DNA from: Liolophura sinensis
Lineage: Eukaryota; Mollusca; Polyplacophora; Chitonida; Chitonidae
Assembly: GCF_032854445.1 (NCBI RefSeq)
Contig: NC_088300.1
Coordinates: forward strand, 61,666,984 to 61,730,983
Direction of reading: 5' to 3'
DNA length: 64,000 bases
A program made the position numbers and the translations under genes. The notes under the pieces are model-generated. The model was not told the DNA's origin and did not search any database. It was given only the letters and a program-made list of their open reading frames with translations. Below are positions 45,230 to 57,650 of the stretch, piece after piece (within the stretch, counting starts at the first letter, position 1; every line of letters starts with the position of its first letter).

Positions 45230-45359
45230 TTATAACACAATACCGAATCACACCAAGTTGGGATCACGGCCTCTCGAGGTGATGATCATACATTACTGAG
45301 CTTGTGTATTTGGACCGCGTTGTGAAGTTCATTACTCTCTTTAGTCGAAAGCTTAGCGA

Positions 45360-45490
45360 ACTATCACCTGGACTCACAGACACCTTGTATAGTGATAACG
45401 GAGGTGTCGCCTGGACCCACAGGCACCTTGTATAGTGATAACCGAGGTGTCACCTGGATTCACCGCCTCCTTGTATACTGCCTGCCTAAT
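45360..45490. repeat. Degenerate outlying units of the 43-bp minisatellite
   Basis: About three units with GAGGTGTCGCCTGGAC and CACCTTGTATAGTGATAAC, separated from the main array by about 200 bp of other sequence. Confidence 0.8.
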
Positions 45491-45699
45491 TCTTCTAATT
45501 CTTTGAACGTATATTAGTAGTGCTGAAAGCAGAATATTACCTTTCTTTCCCAGCCTTTTGGAAAAGTAAAGATGTGAGTATGTTGTTCATTAGATGGTCC
45601 AAACACGTAAAAAACAAACTAAATACTCCGACTACAGTTACATGTATATTGGCTAAAAAGAGCAGACCAGGTGTCACAAAAATTAGAAGAAATAAGGTA

Positions 45700-46350
45700 A
45701 CGAGGTGTCGTCTAGACTCCTTGTATACTGCTATAGGAAGTGACAGCCACCTTGTGTACTGCTTGGTGAAGTGTCGTTTGGACTCACAGCCATCTTGTAC
45801 ACTGCTTAAGGAGGTGTTGCCGGAATTGACAGCCACCTTGTATACTGCTTGGTGAACTGTCGTTTGGACTCGCAGCCATCTTGTACACTGCTTAAGGGGG
45901 TGTTGCCAGAATTGACAGCCACCTTGTGTACTGCTTGGTGAAGTGTCGTTTGGACTCGCAGCCATCTTGTACACTGCTTAAGGAGGTGTTGCCAGAATTG
46001 ACAGCCACCTTGTATACTGCTTGGTGAAGTGTCGTTTGGACTCGCAGCCATCTTGTACACTGCTTAAGGAGGTGTTGCCAGAATTGACAGCCACCTTGTG
46101 TACTGCTTGGTGAAGTGTCGTTTGGACTCGCAGCCATCTTGTACACTGCTTAAGGGGGTGTTGCCAGAATTGACAGCCACCTTGTATACTGCTTGGTGAA
46201 GTGTCGTTTGGACTCGCAGCCATCTTGTACACTGCTTAAGGGGGTGTTGCCAGAATTGACAGCCACCTTGTATACTGCTTGGTGAAGTGTCGTTTGGACT
46301 CGCAGCCATCTTGTATACTGCTTAACAAGGTGTCGCCTGGACTCACAGAA
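45700..46350. repeat. 43-bp minisatellite with 86-bp higher-order unit
   Basis: Two alternating 43-bp monomers form an 86-bp dimer. One has ACTGCTTAAGGAGGTGTTGC and GAATTGACAGCCACC. The other has ACTGCTTGGTGAAGTGTCG and GGACTCGCAGCCATC. Dimers start at 45795, 45881, 45967, 46053, 46139 and 46225, with variant units at both ends. Because 86 is not a multiple of 3, the array throws up similar minus-strand frames in every phase. These are not genes. Confidence 0.95.
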
Positions 46351-46760
46351 TTCACATGCTAGCAAGTATTTAGTTCTCACAAATGTTTTGACGAGTCTAC
46401 ATCATCATCACCATCAGAGTTAAAATGATGATGGTATCACTATCCAACCTGCCAACATGTTATCTTACGCTGGTGTCTGGTCCAGGCATGTAGAGATCAG
46501 AGTTCTGCATCCATGACTTCAACTTACGTAACAAAACTCAGTCTTGCATTGAGCTAATAATAACCTTGATTTGCTCATATATAAAAATTCTTGGCCCGAT
46601 CCACGTTATACGCTCTGCAATTTGAAATTTGAAAAGCAGGTTCCTGCGTTTCATTGATCAAATCCGAAAGCCAAATATCCAATGAAATCCACGTTTCGTT
46701 CTTTTTATTGTCATTGATTCATATCCATATAGGTATTCTACAACGATATTGTCTGGATTT

Positions 46761-47284
46761 ATGACCTATGAATAAAGAGAGCCTTATAGACCTGAATGGG
46801 CTTGAAAATTCCTAACACCAAAACGTATCGATGGCCACAAGAATGGCTAAGGCACAGTGGTGCCAAAGGAGGATGAAGGTGAGATGTTTGAGGCCAAGAA
46901 CATAACCATATATCGGTGCTTTTTCGTGAACGTTTGGTGGGCATGGTACAGATAATGCTGTTTTCTTATCTCTGATGAACCTTTCACCATTCTAATTGTT
47001 AAAATTAGTAATTTAAGCTCCTATATCCATGACTTGCAATAGATTAATTTAACAGTCATATTTCTCATTACCTTGTCCAGGGCCAGGTCATAAATGGGTC
47101 AAAAAGTTTACGAGCATTACGTGGAACGGGGTACGTGTTGCATGTGCCATGATGTGACGAGGCGTGCAAGTTGCTACCTTTTTAATCATTTCCTCGAAGT
47201 TAGAATAATACCCTATCAACAACAGACTGGATTTCACCAGTCACCCGTGTTAACATTTGCCAACTATCACACTGTCGTCGCTAA
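46761..47284. other. Unassigned DNA between blocks H and I
   Basis: No gene. 47190-47284 resembles part of block D (TTTGCCAACTATCACACTGTC against TTTGCCAACTATCATATTGTC near 22083). Confidence 0.45.
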
Positions 47285-47296
47285 TCTTGTTTTATT

Positions 47297-47534
47297 CTTC
47301 CCTACTTGGTGTTCAGCATTAAGGGGATAGTGCAACGACTGGTTGACCTGTATCAGTATAATGGCTTGCTTTTGTTAAGTAGTCTCATTGAAGCAGCACT
47401 AGACAAAAGAGTGGTGAAAATTCAACCCGCAACAAGGAGGCACATAACACGTACATGCACTTTAAGGACTCCTTCGTCGTCATTGAACTGAAAAATTGTT
47501 AAAGTACGACGTTCAACTCTAAGCACTCACTCAC
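47297..47534 (+). mobile_element. SINE family 2, 5-prime truncated, with 12-bp target-site duplication
   Basis: Begins inside the body near CTTGGTGTTCAGCATTAAGG, continues through GGATAGTGCAACGACTGG and CTCCTTCGTCGTCATTGAAC, and ends with a CACTCACTCAC tail. TCTTGTTTTATT lies at 47285-47296 and 47535-47546. Confidence 0.95.
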
Positions 47535-47639
47535 TCTTGTTTTATTTCTTCTGCATCTGTCTATGCATGTAGTTACATAATGTAAATACATCTATTCCGT
47601 TTCTACCCACCAGGTTTGAAAAATAGGCCTACATTCAGA

Positions 47640-49290
47640 CATTTTACACGAGAACCTCATTTTTCCAATTATCCATTTGTGCCCGAAGAACTATATCTGT
47701 AAGAACTATATATACTATCAAGGTAAAACTTCCGTCGTACACCGCTGTGGCCAGCAGGCCGATCGGTTCGCCATAACAGCTGTCGGCAGTATGCAGCTGT
47801 TTAAGTTGCTGTTAAATTACATAGCCTTCGAGGCCAGAGTTTCCATATGTACCCGGAGTGGGGTTTACCACTGTGGCCAGGAGGCCGGTCGGTTCGCCGC
47901 AGCGAAGGATAACACACACAAGCATAGAACGATGACAGGACAATAAGCCACAGCTTAACTCCACATGTGGCAAGGCAACAGCCATGTCATAGGTACTCTC
48001 GTACCCAAACCGGGCCTTGTGCAGACGGTTGTAGTTAAACCTTCCCTTCTCTCATAACAACAGTGTTCTAATGGTACTACCAATGGAAGCATCATAGTCA
48101 CAATAGTGTACACAAAAAATAGTATTACACATCTAACACAAATACAAAAGAGCTGTGAGCATTTGTACATCATCAGTACTTACGAAATAGGCTCTAACCC
48201 AGAAAGCTAAACACTGTCTGTGAAGGACTTTGCAATTTGTGCTAACGCAGTGGCGCCTTACCCTGTCACATATGTTGTACATCAAACGGTCGTCAGCAGA
48301 CGGAGACCCTTTTGAACAGCTATTGCAAACACGAGGCTATTACATAACGGACACAGATATGTCCGTGGTTCAGACAGCATTATTACTCTGTTATTACCTC
48401 CCATGGCTTGGCGCCGGCCTGCAGAAAAGAAGCGCCTCTGTGTCATTCTATCCTCTTAACACTCTATGACATGCACAAGGATGCCACAAGCTTAACGTAT
48501 ATCATGAGTTACTATCAAGCTTATGTCTATATTAGTACTTGGATTGCTTTCTTACCTTACGTGATTTTGGTTACTACGCGGACTACATGTATGTGATACA
48601 TACAGTAACGAGAGCCTAATGCGCATTACAGCTACCCTGGCTTTCTGTTTGCAGCATTACATTCAAAATGCACTCATTTAGCCCTTTTCAGTGTGTGGCC
48701 GAATTCCGCATGCAAATGTATGGATGTAAATAGCGCAAGCATGAAAAAAACGATAATCTGTAAAACATAACGGTGAATATTCCCAGCAAAGAACAGTGTA
48801 GGTCTAAATAATGCAGTTTTTCTTTCTCCATTATATGGGGGCCTGTTTTTTGTTTTACATTAAAGCATATCCGCGTGATGCAGCATACTCAAATTTGATT
48901 CATGATTTACCTAAAAACTGCATGACGCTGCTCAATCAAGTAATACTTGCCGCCATTACGGAAAGCAGATAATATAGAATAAAGTGGCAAACGGATTTTC
49001 AGCGGGCACCTGTTGTGATTATTTGTAGGATCATTGTTTGGAGCTTACAAAATGTCAAAAGCTCAAACAGAATAAACTATTGAAGTTAATTTCTCCATGT
49101 CGGCATTTCTGCATAGATTTCTCCATATCAGCATTTTAGTTCTGCCACAGATATCGTATTAGACAGGTCAGCTCATTTTACAGAGCGTTGTATTTTTTTT
49201 TAGTGTAGATTATATTTTCCCAGTATATCTTGCACCTGACACTGGCTATTATTCATCTAGTGCATGTTGTTGTTACATTATGATAAATGT
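47640..49290 (+). repeat. Dispersed block I, copy 2, with 425-bp insert
   Basis: Matches 29820-31120. Landmarks are GGCCAGCAGGCC, CAGCTGTTTAAG, then, after an insert at about 47851-48275, CATCAAACGGTCGTCAGCAG and TTACATAACGGACA. Later come ATGGATGTAAATAGCG, AGTAATACTTG, GAATAAAGTGG and ATTATGATAAATGTCC. Confidence 0.75.
47851..48275. other. Insert within block I, bounded by CATATGT repeats
   Basis: Absent from copy 1. CATATGT is present at 47844-47850 and 48269-48275. The first 60 bp (CCACTGTGGCCAGGAGGCC, then GGTCGGTTCGCC) is a second copy of 47740-47775, so the insert includes locally duplicated sequence. Confidence 0.6.
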
Positions 49291-52200
49291 CCTAATATTG
49301 TGACTGGTCCTAATATGGCACTGATTAGATAGGACACGGTAATTTGTCACCTGGGTCAAAGTAACCAAAATGATGTGTTCCGATTATCAGAAAGTCAGAT
49401 TGAGAAAAGGAGTGAATTTATATGTCTTTTTCTTGGACTGGTGCTCTGCAGAGTTCACGGGAAAGCCACGACACCTCGTCACACGTCTGCTTTCGTAACG
49501 TTGCAGCTGACGTTAAAGGAATGGATGGTGGTGGAAGTATATCACATGCACCTCGTGTGTTATGGTCTAGAGGTCTAAAATCTAGTGATACAGTTCGTGT
49601 ATAGCATCTTCTTAACGTCCATTTTTTTTTTCAAAATTATAAGTGGCGTTAAAACAACTATCAACAAAATAAAAATGATAGGACTCTTGACTGTCATATA
49701 TGAATTTCAGGCCAGCATGTTGTACTTGATTGGAGACAGATACTGATTCCCTAGAGAAATTTGCAGCATTTCTACGGCATGCAGCTAAAAGTCTTTTTTT
49801 TGTGTGTGATGTTTGTATTATGTTTGGGTGTCCATATTCAGTTTCCACATCCTGATTTGGTGCTATCCTAAATTATGTGTAACATGATTTACTCCCACCT
49901 AGAAACTTACTAACCACTTGTGAATATCGAGGACTCCATAGCCAAACGTAACTTGTCAAAGGTCGATGGTTTACATGTACCGCGAAGATTCTGCGTCGTT
50001 TCCTTCACACATAAATGGATCGCCAGCTTTTTAAATTTTATAATATGGAATTAAACAATAGATTAATAAATATAATTCGTGGCTCAATGCAGTGCCTTTA
50101 CATTGACTGAAGCGGAAGCAGTGAAATTTGAGGCGACGGTAGGCAAGGACCAAATAAAATCAACATGTGTATGGCGGCGGCCATCATAAATTCCGATACA
50201 TTAATCAAATGCTACATATACATGTAGCTTGATGCATAAATGTATCATATAATTATTAGTAATATCCAGTGATGACAGTGGCCACGTGGCCTGATGACTT
50301 GTTTTTTTTTAATGTTATCACTGCACGAGACAAAACAGACGAATCGTTTTGCAGACAGTCACTTTCTGTTGTCGACGAGGAGCTTTGTTGTATCTGAGAT
50401 CAAGTTCCAAATATAATTAGACTTCAAAGAACCAAGAAATCTTTTGATAAGGGTTGAAGTTTGATCAAACATGTATGACGAACATAGTTTGGAATAGCTC
50501 TCTGTGTCCCAGAAGTCTGGGATACCTTAAAGGACACAATGTCACTTTGTTAGTCCGAAAATTGAGACTACTCATTCTTCCTACAGTGTATTCGTTTGTC
50601 ATCTTCGCCTCAAAACCAGAATCATTCTTGTCATATTAACCATTCGTCAGATACGAAGGGTTTACCCCTACAAATTAAAATGAAGGAGTTCAGTCGCTAC
50701 ATTTCAAACACACGGTTCCTCGGAATTCGTGTGATCGTTAGTTAACCATTCTGCCTGACAGCTTAGGATGCAGAACCATTCTGGCAACATAACTGCCTTC
50801 GTCCAGACCATTTAGTTACATGCAATGGTCACAAAACTGCCAGCATATTGTTCACATATTGCGTGTGAAGAGATCGTTTATATGTTTTCTGGATGGAAAG
50901 GGCGGCCTTGTTGATTTGATATGTTCTTCTGTTACCCTTTTTTCGTTACACTTTCAATACGCCGTATAGCCACATAGGTTTTACAGGTATCTAGTCTCGG
51001 TGCTGTAAGTTTTATCCTAGCTGTAGGTTTCCAGACAGTGTATTGACTTGGAGGGAGCCAAAAGCAATTACTGGATAATTACTCTACGTCTTTAATGCAG
51101 CTTTACTGGATTCGTTTCCGCTTACCGACACTCCAAGAGTCAGGCAAGAGTACGTAGCTATTTGCGAACCAAATTAGAATTAAATCGCTTTGCAAATACA
51201 CCAGATTTGGTGGGCTACAGTTACAGACCTGTGGTGCACACCATACGCCGGGTGGCAAAATGATTACAGTACTGAGCTTTATGCTGATGGATTTGGAATG
51301 GTTGATACATGAATGGATAGACTGATGAATGCATATGTGGATTAATAGTTGGGTGGATTGACTTACAGACTGACGGATGGATTGACTTACGGGTTGCTAG
51401 ATTTCGTCTCGGCTAGGTTGATTAATTGTTTAACTGAAGAAATCCGTCGCAGCTCATTCATGAAATCAGCCAACTTCCATGAGCCATAATTCGATATATG
51501 CAAATGTTGATGGATCGATTCGTGAAAAAAGTGAAAAAACAAAAGAGAAAGAAACAACTTTTTGATATCCATTAAGGCTAAGGAAAACAATCTTGTTTCG
51601 GAAACTAGTTTAACACAAATATGCCACATTAGAAAATTCTTAGTAGTTTCTTTATTATGTAGACATTTTAGAACACCAATCTTTTTTCCTTTTGTTATGA
51701 CTGACAGTGTAACATGTGAATACCATGTCTGACAGGAATTATTTGTGGGAACAACGCACGGCCACCAAGATAACAAGAGGCTTAACTTGTTAAAACACCC
51801 TCGGGCTACTGGCGTCGACTAACTACTCAAACTAACCCGGCAATATTCCCAGAGGGGCATATTAGAGGTATACATTGCGTTGTCTTGTGCTTCCAAGTGT
51901 TAGAGCTTAGCCGCGAACAGCACCAGCGAGAGATTTCGACCAGACCACGTGGTGTCTATAAGTGTTATCTTCCACGCTACTTCTTCCCTAATTTGTCACG
52001 AATTTCACAGCCCTGGCGGAGCATTGCGTGACTGATGAATATATCAGCAGTTCAAACCCCAGAGGTTTAATCAGGACAACATTTTACTCGAGATAGCGTC
52101 TCCCAATAAGTAATCTGTCATTAAAAACCTCTGGTAGGAAGTAGCAGAGCACCCTTCGCTGGCGTTCGCGGTCAGCTTTTAATAAGTATTGATGATACAC

Positions 52201-53427
52201 GACAAAAAGTTAGTATCTGGCAGATAACTGAAAGAGGGAAAAAATAATCACATCCATCAGTCGTTGAAAGTAATCTATCAAAAATTAGCTGCTGTGGACA
52301 ACACCGATCACACCATGGAGAGATACGAAAATATGGTGCTGAATAAAAAAAATAGCGCCACCATAGATAGTAGATGAGCGTAAATAATGTGGTGATATGC
52401 TGAGATAACTTTGTTATCGGTGTTGAAATCCAGGCATAGTGTGTGTCGACATAATGCGTCAACTTGCAAGCGCTGTCTCATTTATTTGGGTATCTTCCAC
52501 CACAACCCCTCTTTGGCGTTTATTCAGTTCATTCCAGGTGAAAGTAATTTGTAATTTGTAGCAAATATATGTTAGGGCTGGTTGACTTATTTGCAAACAA
52601 GTGGTCTTGATATACTGTTTGGAATGGTCCGTATAATTGTTAATAGCAGCTATATATGATCGTAAGTGGAAGGCTCTCAAATATCACATGTCAGAAAACA
52701 TCTCCTTACTTACTCCTGTGCGAGAGTCGTCCTACAAGTGGTGAACTGTATCTGATTGTGCCATGGGTGTACAAGGAACTAAACGAAGTTGTAGCTCAGA
52801 TGGTTCTATCTTGAAAAATTATCAAGACTTGTAAATGGACAAACCCGGACAGAGAATTCTCTCTAGACAAATCCCTCAGTGGCATACCTATCCGCAAAGT
52901 TGACAGTAACATTATTTTTACTTGGGAATCATTTTTTGCGACATCGTTAATCTAACAAATAAATCTTTTTAATGCATGATAAGGATTGTTGCAGTAGCTG
53001 TTGATGTTGTCGCAGTAGCCCTTATACTCTGTGGAAATCAGAACAATGCTGATCACGATGTTCCAACTATAAATCAATACATAATTCCTGTTCAGTCATC
53101 GGAGAAAAGGGATATCAGAATTTATGGCAAAGTCGGAGAATGTGTTTTGACAGAATAAATGACAAACGTGCATAGTTATATCTGCTGGCATCCGCTTAAC
53201 AAACGCGCATTTTGAAAGTCCGTGCTTGTCAACAAGAGGATCACCATCAAATTACAGTTTCAGGATGCCAGCTTCCCGGCAGTACAAACCATTAATTTTG
53301 TCATTTGAACGTTTTTTTCCGGCAAATGCGATGGTCAGTGGGGGTTGTCTCTTTAGTTATTTATCGTCTGAACATGTCACGGAATATGGCAGAGTCTTTG
53401 GTAGGCCGTTGGTTGGCATACCCCACA
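49291..53427. other. Unassigned DNA, 4.1 kb
   Basis: No convincing gene, SINE or match to blocks A-I. Frames reach 129 codons at most (minus strand, 51776-51387) and show no known domain. 51290-51400 is loosely repetitive with GATGGATTGACTTAC motifs. Coding exons too short to see by eye cannot be excluded. Confidence 0.45.
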
Positions 53428-53890
53428 CTATCTGTCATTGTTATACCACACTATGCCTGTCTTTGACATATCCTAGAATATCTGTCATTGTTATACAACA
53501 CTGTGCTGCCTGTCTTTGTCATATCCTAGAATATCTGTCATTGTTATTCCACAGTATGCCTGTCTTTGCCCTATCCCAAAATATCTGTCATTGTTCTACA
53601 ACACTATGCCTGTCTTTGCCATATCTTAGAATATCCGTCATTGTTATACTACACTATGCCTGTCTTTGCCATATCCTTGAATATCTGCCATTGCTAATCC
53701 ACAGTATGCCTGTCTTTGCCATATCCCAGACTATCTGTCATTGTTATACCACACTATGTCTGTCTTTGTCATATTCTAGAATATCTGTCATTGTTATACA
53801 ACACTGTCTTTGTCATATCCTAGACTATCTGTCATTGTTATACCACACTATGTCTGTCCCAGAATATCTGCCATTTTTATACCCCGCAGT
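53428..53890. repeat. About 50-bp minisatellite, nine units
   Basis: Units contain ATCTGTCATTGTTATACCAC, ACTATGCCTGTCTTTGCC and ATATCCTAGAAT. Unit length varies (about 40-53 bp). The 264-codon frame at 53226-54020, the longest in the window, spans this array. Its Cys/His/Leu-rich repeats shift register as the units change, so it is a repeat artefact. Confidence 0.93.
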
Positions 53891-54174
53891 AACTGTCATC
53901 ATTATACTATGTATTCCACACATATATTTTTTGTATATTTGTCACTGTTGTACCACACATTGTCATTCGTTGAATCCCAAAATATATGTCTTTACTAAAG
54001 CAATACTGAACAGTTTCTAGGGATCAGTGGGGAATTTAAGGAGCGCTACTTATAACCACAAAGCAGGTGCGTATACAAACTTGGTCCTGGACATGCACGT
54101 ATGTACGGTATTGCCTTCATTGAGGCTGCCATTTGTGCAGCGCACATTATTTAACGGTGGTGCTATATTCTTTT

Positions 54175-54295
54175 ACGGATGGTCTTGGGTTTCCCCTGGG
54201 ATAGGCCAGGTTACCCTCACCATAATGCTGGCCACCGACGTATAAGAGAAACATTTTTCAGCGCGGCGTAAAACACCAGTCATATAAATAAATGT
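54175..54295 (+). mobile_element. SINE family 1 fragment, 3-prime half
   Basis: From ACGGATGGTCTTGGGTTTCC through CACCATAATGCTGGCC to GCGGCGTAAAACACC and an AAATAAATG end. Confidence 0.88.
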
Positions 54296-55540
54296 ATAAT
54301 TTAGTATATTCGCCATTATGATATCAAACAGCATGCTTCATTGCTGTAAGATACAGTGATCAAATATGGCGTTAGAGGAGGCTTTCAGAAACTGTGTAGG
54401 ACAGCTGGATTACCGGGAATATATGAAAAATAGATAAAAATTTTCCTGAGTTTCGCTTTTTATTCTATTAACTACGAAGTATAATAGATCATACAGGAAA
54501 ATGTTCATCGAAGAGTTAAAACACTACTAATGTTTATCATGGAAGCAATACTGAAGTAGAATGCTTTCTGTGTAATTGAACGAAGCACTTTTTCAAGAGC
54601 TATGCAGTTAATGGGAAGCCAGATGGAATTTTCATTTCCTTTGCCACGATGTGCCACAATGAGTCGGCTTTAATACGATATTTCCATGCATTCAGAAATA
54701 AATCGTCTCGAATTAACTTATTTCTTCTGTGTTCCTTTCGTCAATAAACGGATCCGCTAAAACAATTGCTACATAATTTAGCGGTGATGTGCACATTGCA
54801 ATCGTCCATGCGCAGATTAAAAGCAATGTTGTACAAGAAGAGAAGTGCGGTTTATACACGGTGAGCTGTGGCCTTAAAAAGAGGATGCAAGGATGCCATC
54901 ATTACAGTGTCATGGCAATAACACACCTTAATTGATAAGCAGTGTTTACAATCTATCGGAAACAAATTTATCATCGCTAATGTATTTTACTTGCCGATAC
55001 ATTATACCGTAGAGTGGTTATACAGGAGGAAGAGTTTTGTGATAGGCTAGACACCAAAAAACATGGAAGCCGACTTGTCAAAACCTCCGACTTACCGGAT
55101 CATTTCCATGATGAATGTTTTGTTAATCCTTGTGGAAAATCTCCATTCCATCAAATAAATCTGTAGTCCGGGAGAGCTTGATAGGCGCTAATGGCAACAG
55201 AGAAAAAAAATCTAATTGGAATAAATATATGGTGTTCATGAGGTGAATAATGCATATTATACACGCCGATATTGACTTATCTCCCCTGAGGCAGCGAGGC
55301 CTTACACAAGCAGCGGAAGGTTTCAACTTGATTTCCACTGTAAAGAATAGTGCCATGCTTTAGAAAGTGTCTTATAAGAACATGGACTGGCCTATACCTG
55401 GTGTTGGTGTTATATTCACACCCAGTGAGGATGTTAAACCATTCGTGTTTTTTTCATAACAGGTATACACGTAGTGACACACAAATGCATACATAAGACA
55501 ATATAGGGATTGTGTGCTGATTATAAACACCAGGGTTATA
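54296..55540. other. Unassigned DNA
   Basis: No gene or recognised repeat. Confidence 0.5.
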
Positions 55541-56308
55541 TGTTATGTGAACAACTGCCGTCAGCTTCTAAATTTAGCTTGCCATTGTTTACATATGTTG
55601 AGTTCAGGGCCTGCTGTCTGCCTCTGCCTTAGAATGTTCCAGAATACGCTCAGTTCGGTGCCTGCTTGTTTACAACATCTTATTCTATAAAATTCCACCA
55701 GTCTATATAAGACCTATGAAAGCAGGTCAAAAGGGGAGAAAGGAGAATTATTGAGAGTTTTGGATTATGAAATTATTTTTGGATTTTGAATTATTTCGCT
55801 GTGTGTTACTTTAGTAGGCCTTTTGTGCTGAATTTTGGTGTATTTATAGCCTCTGGCTTTGTTATATCATATCTCCACCGAGCACTTGTTCAGTCTGAAC
55901 TTGTATATTTAATTTGTGATCTTGTGTACACAGTGTTTATTATTACACGGACCCTGTCTGTGGAAGTTTGTGTATATTTCGTCATACACTCAGTTATACT
56001 CAGTGGATTTTCCCTCTTATGAATATTGCCTCTGTGCAATTTTTAAGCATTGTGGAGTATATGCGTCCGTTTGGACTTGACACCGTTGTACATGTAAGTA
56101 CTTTAGTGTTTGTATAGATACTGCTATCCTTTCTTGTTAAACTTAAGTACCTTAGTATTTGTAAAAGTCTTGTTATCTGTTCTTGTTAAACCTAATAAAT
56201 TGTTGAAAAATAAAATCTGCTGGTTTTGGTTACTTTTTTGTGCGGCTAAACTGTCGTGTATTTCGAACAAGCCATCTCTTTATAATACAGAGAGTTTGGG
56301 TCGTAACA
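55541..56308 (+). mobile_element. Solo LTR of the Gmr1-like element
   Basis: 768 bp, the reverse complement of 12211-12985 along its whole length. It begins TGTTATGTGAACAACTGCC and ends GGGTCGTAACA. It includes the segment deleted from 6690-7232. TATATAAG lies at 55704-55711, and AATAAA at 56194-56199 and 56209-56214. The flanks TATA (55537-55540) and TACA (56309-56312) fit a 4-bp target-site duplication with one change. No internal retrotransposon sequence adjoins it, so it is the product of LTR-LTR recombination. Confidence 0.93.
55704..55711 (+). promoter_or_regulatory. LTR TATA box
   Basis: TATATAAG, at the same place as in the 5-prime LTR at 12211-12985. Confidence 0.65.
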
Positions 56309-56312
56309 TACA

Positions 56313-57574
56313 GGATACTAGGTTTTCCTTATACTTCCTTTCACAAAATATCTACAGCTGTATGTAATATGTATTTCATACTGGAATGGCGATTTATGTC
56401 TGCAGAACACATGCTGCAGTACGATTCTCTTGTATTAAGCACGAACTTTGTGAGTAGTTTGTGCCAGCCATGCGCGTGATGCTGAAAAAATGATATGTGT
56501 ATAGCAAATGATGCATTCTTTTGTATTAAAAAGGGACTTTGCGCCCATGGTTTATGCAAACCGTGTAAACCATTATACACGCGATGCTAAACAGTGTAAT
56601 GTATACGTGGCAGGTGTTATACCTTTTGTATGAGAGAAGGACTATATGTGGATATCATATAAGTAGTATTTGAATACGGTCACACGCTGCATCCAGTGAT
56701 AAATGCTGCGTTCTCCAGAGCTTTATGGGTCTCTATCATGCGCCAGTACATTTTATACAGTCAATATTTCCACGAACTTAATCCCACCAGACAGAAATAC
56801 CGGTGTATCGCATAACAATGCTGTAATTTGTTTCCTTTCACACAGGAGAACGCGATAGGTAAATATCAAACTGATCACGCTCCACGAGCATCACTAATAA
56901 CTGTGTCAACATTTGCTCTAGTTTGTCAGAATGACCGGAAACGGCGCAGACGATAAATATCTTCATTTCCATTACGTAAACTTTCCAAAAAGTTTGTACA
57001 TCAACAGTAAACACAGATCATAAATTCCACGCCATGGAGCGTGAATGTGTTTGCTTTTAATTTCGATGATACAGCCGTGCACACAGTGCTACCATAAACC
57101 AGTGTGCCTTGACTGTATATACGCGAAAAGCAAGGCAGACTTCACCCTCGCGATATAGCACGAAATGTGAATGTCACATCGCTGCTGTGCTGACGACAGG
57201 AACACAGGTATGATTGATCACCTGCGAATCGGTTCAATACAAACTGCCTGACGCATTTTATTATCTGAAGGTTTTTCAAGTTAATCATTAACAGGGACCA
57301 TATACTGTCACAACAGGGAAAAGACTTTAATTTTATCTATGCAAAAATTAAAGAATATTTAAAAATAGGCACTGTTAAATGTGGGTGGTTATTGATTGTT
57401 AATCACTCATGCGTACGAAAGGAATTGCGTAAAGGGCAACAAGGAAATTGACAAGATGATGAACACCTAACTTTCCTGCTGAAGAGATTTTTGTGCAGTA
57501 AAGAAACGGAAAACCTGAGATCATGGAAACGACTTTTGTTTTTGACGCTCGACTTGTAAAGTTGTCTATTTTTA
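56313..57574. other. Unassigned DNA
   Basis: No gene or recognised repeat apart from AT-rich simple sequence. Confidence 0.5.
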
Positions 57575-57650
57575 CGAATAAGTGAAATATTCTTGAGTAC
57601 GGGGTAAAACACCAATCAAGTAAATTAAATAAATAAATAAATAAATCAAT
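57575..57650 (+). mobile_element. SINE family 1 fragment, extreme 3-prime end
   Basis: AAGTGAAATATTCTTGAGTA followed by CGGGGTAAAACACCAATCAA and an (AAAT)n tail. Confidence 0.88.

Larger units (their letters stand above)
45230..46760 (+). repeat. Dispersed block H, copy 3, with expanded minisatellite
   Basis: Matches 28600-29800: GAGCTTGTGTATTTGGACCG (45298), CTCTCTTTAGT, then repeat units, then TTAGTTCTCACAAATGTTTTGACG (46371), CATGTTATCTTACGC (46457) and GTAGAGATCAGAGTTC (46490). It does not have the LINE fragment of copy 1. Confidence 0.78.

Noticed and set aside
45700-46350. CRISPR array
   Set aside because: Units are contiguous 43-bp monomers without unique spacers, and the DNA is clearly eukaryotic. 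The same applies to the 37-, 39-, 50- and 56-bp arrays.
45537-46380. Series of 76-145-codon minus-strand frames as a repeat protein family
   Set aside because: All come from the 43/86-bp minisatellite read in successive phases.
53226-54020. 264-codon open frame as a protein-coding gene
   Set aside because: It lies on a 50-bp minisatellite with a period that is not a multiple of three. There is no known domain, and no supporting start or splice context.
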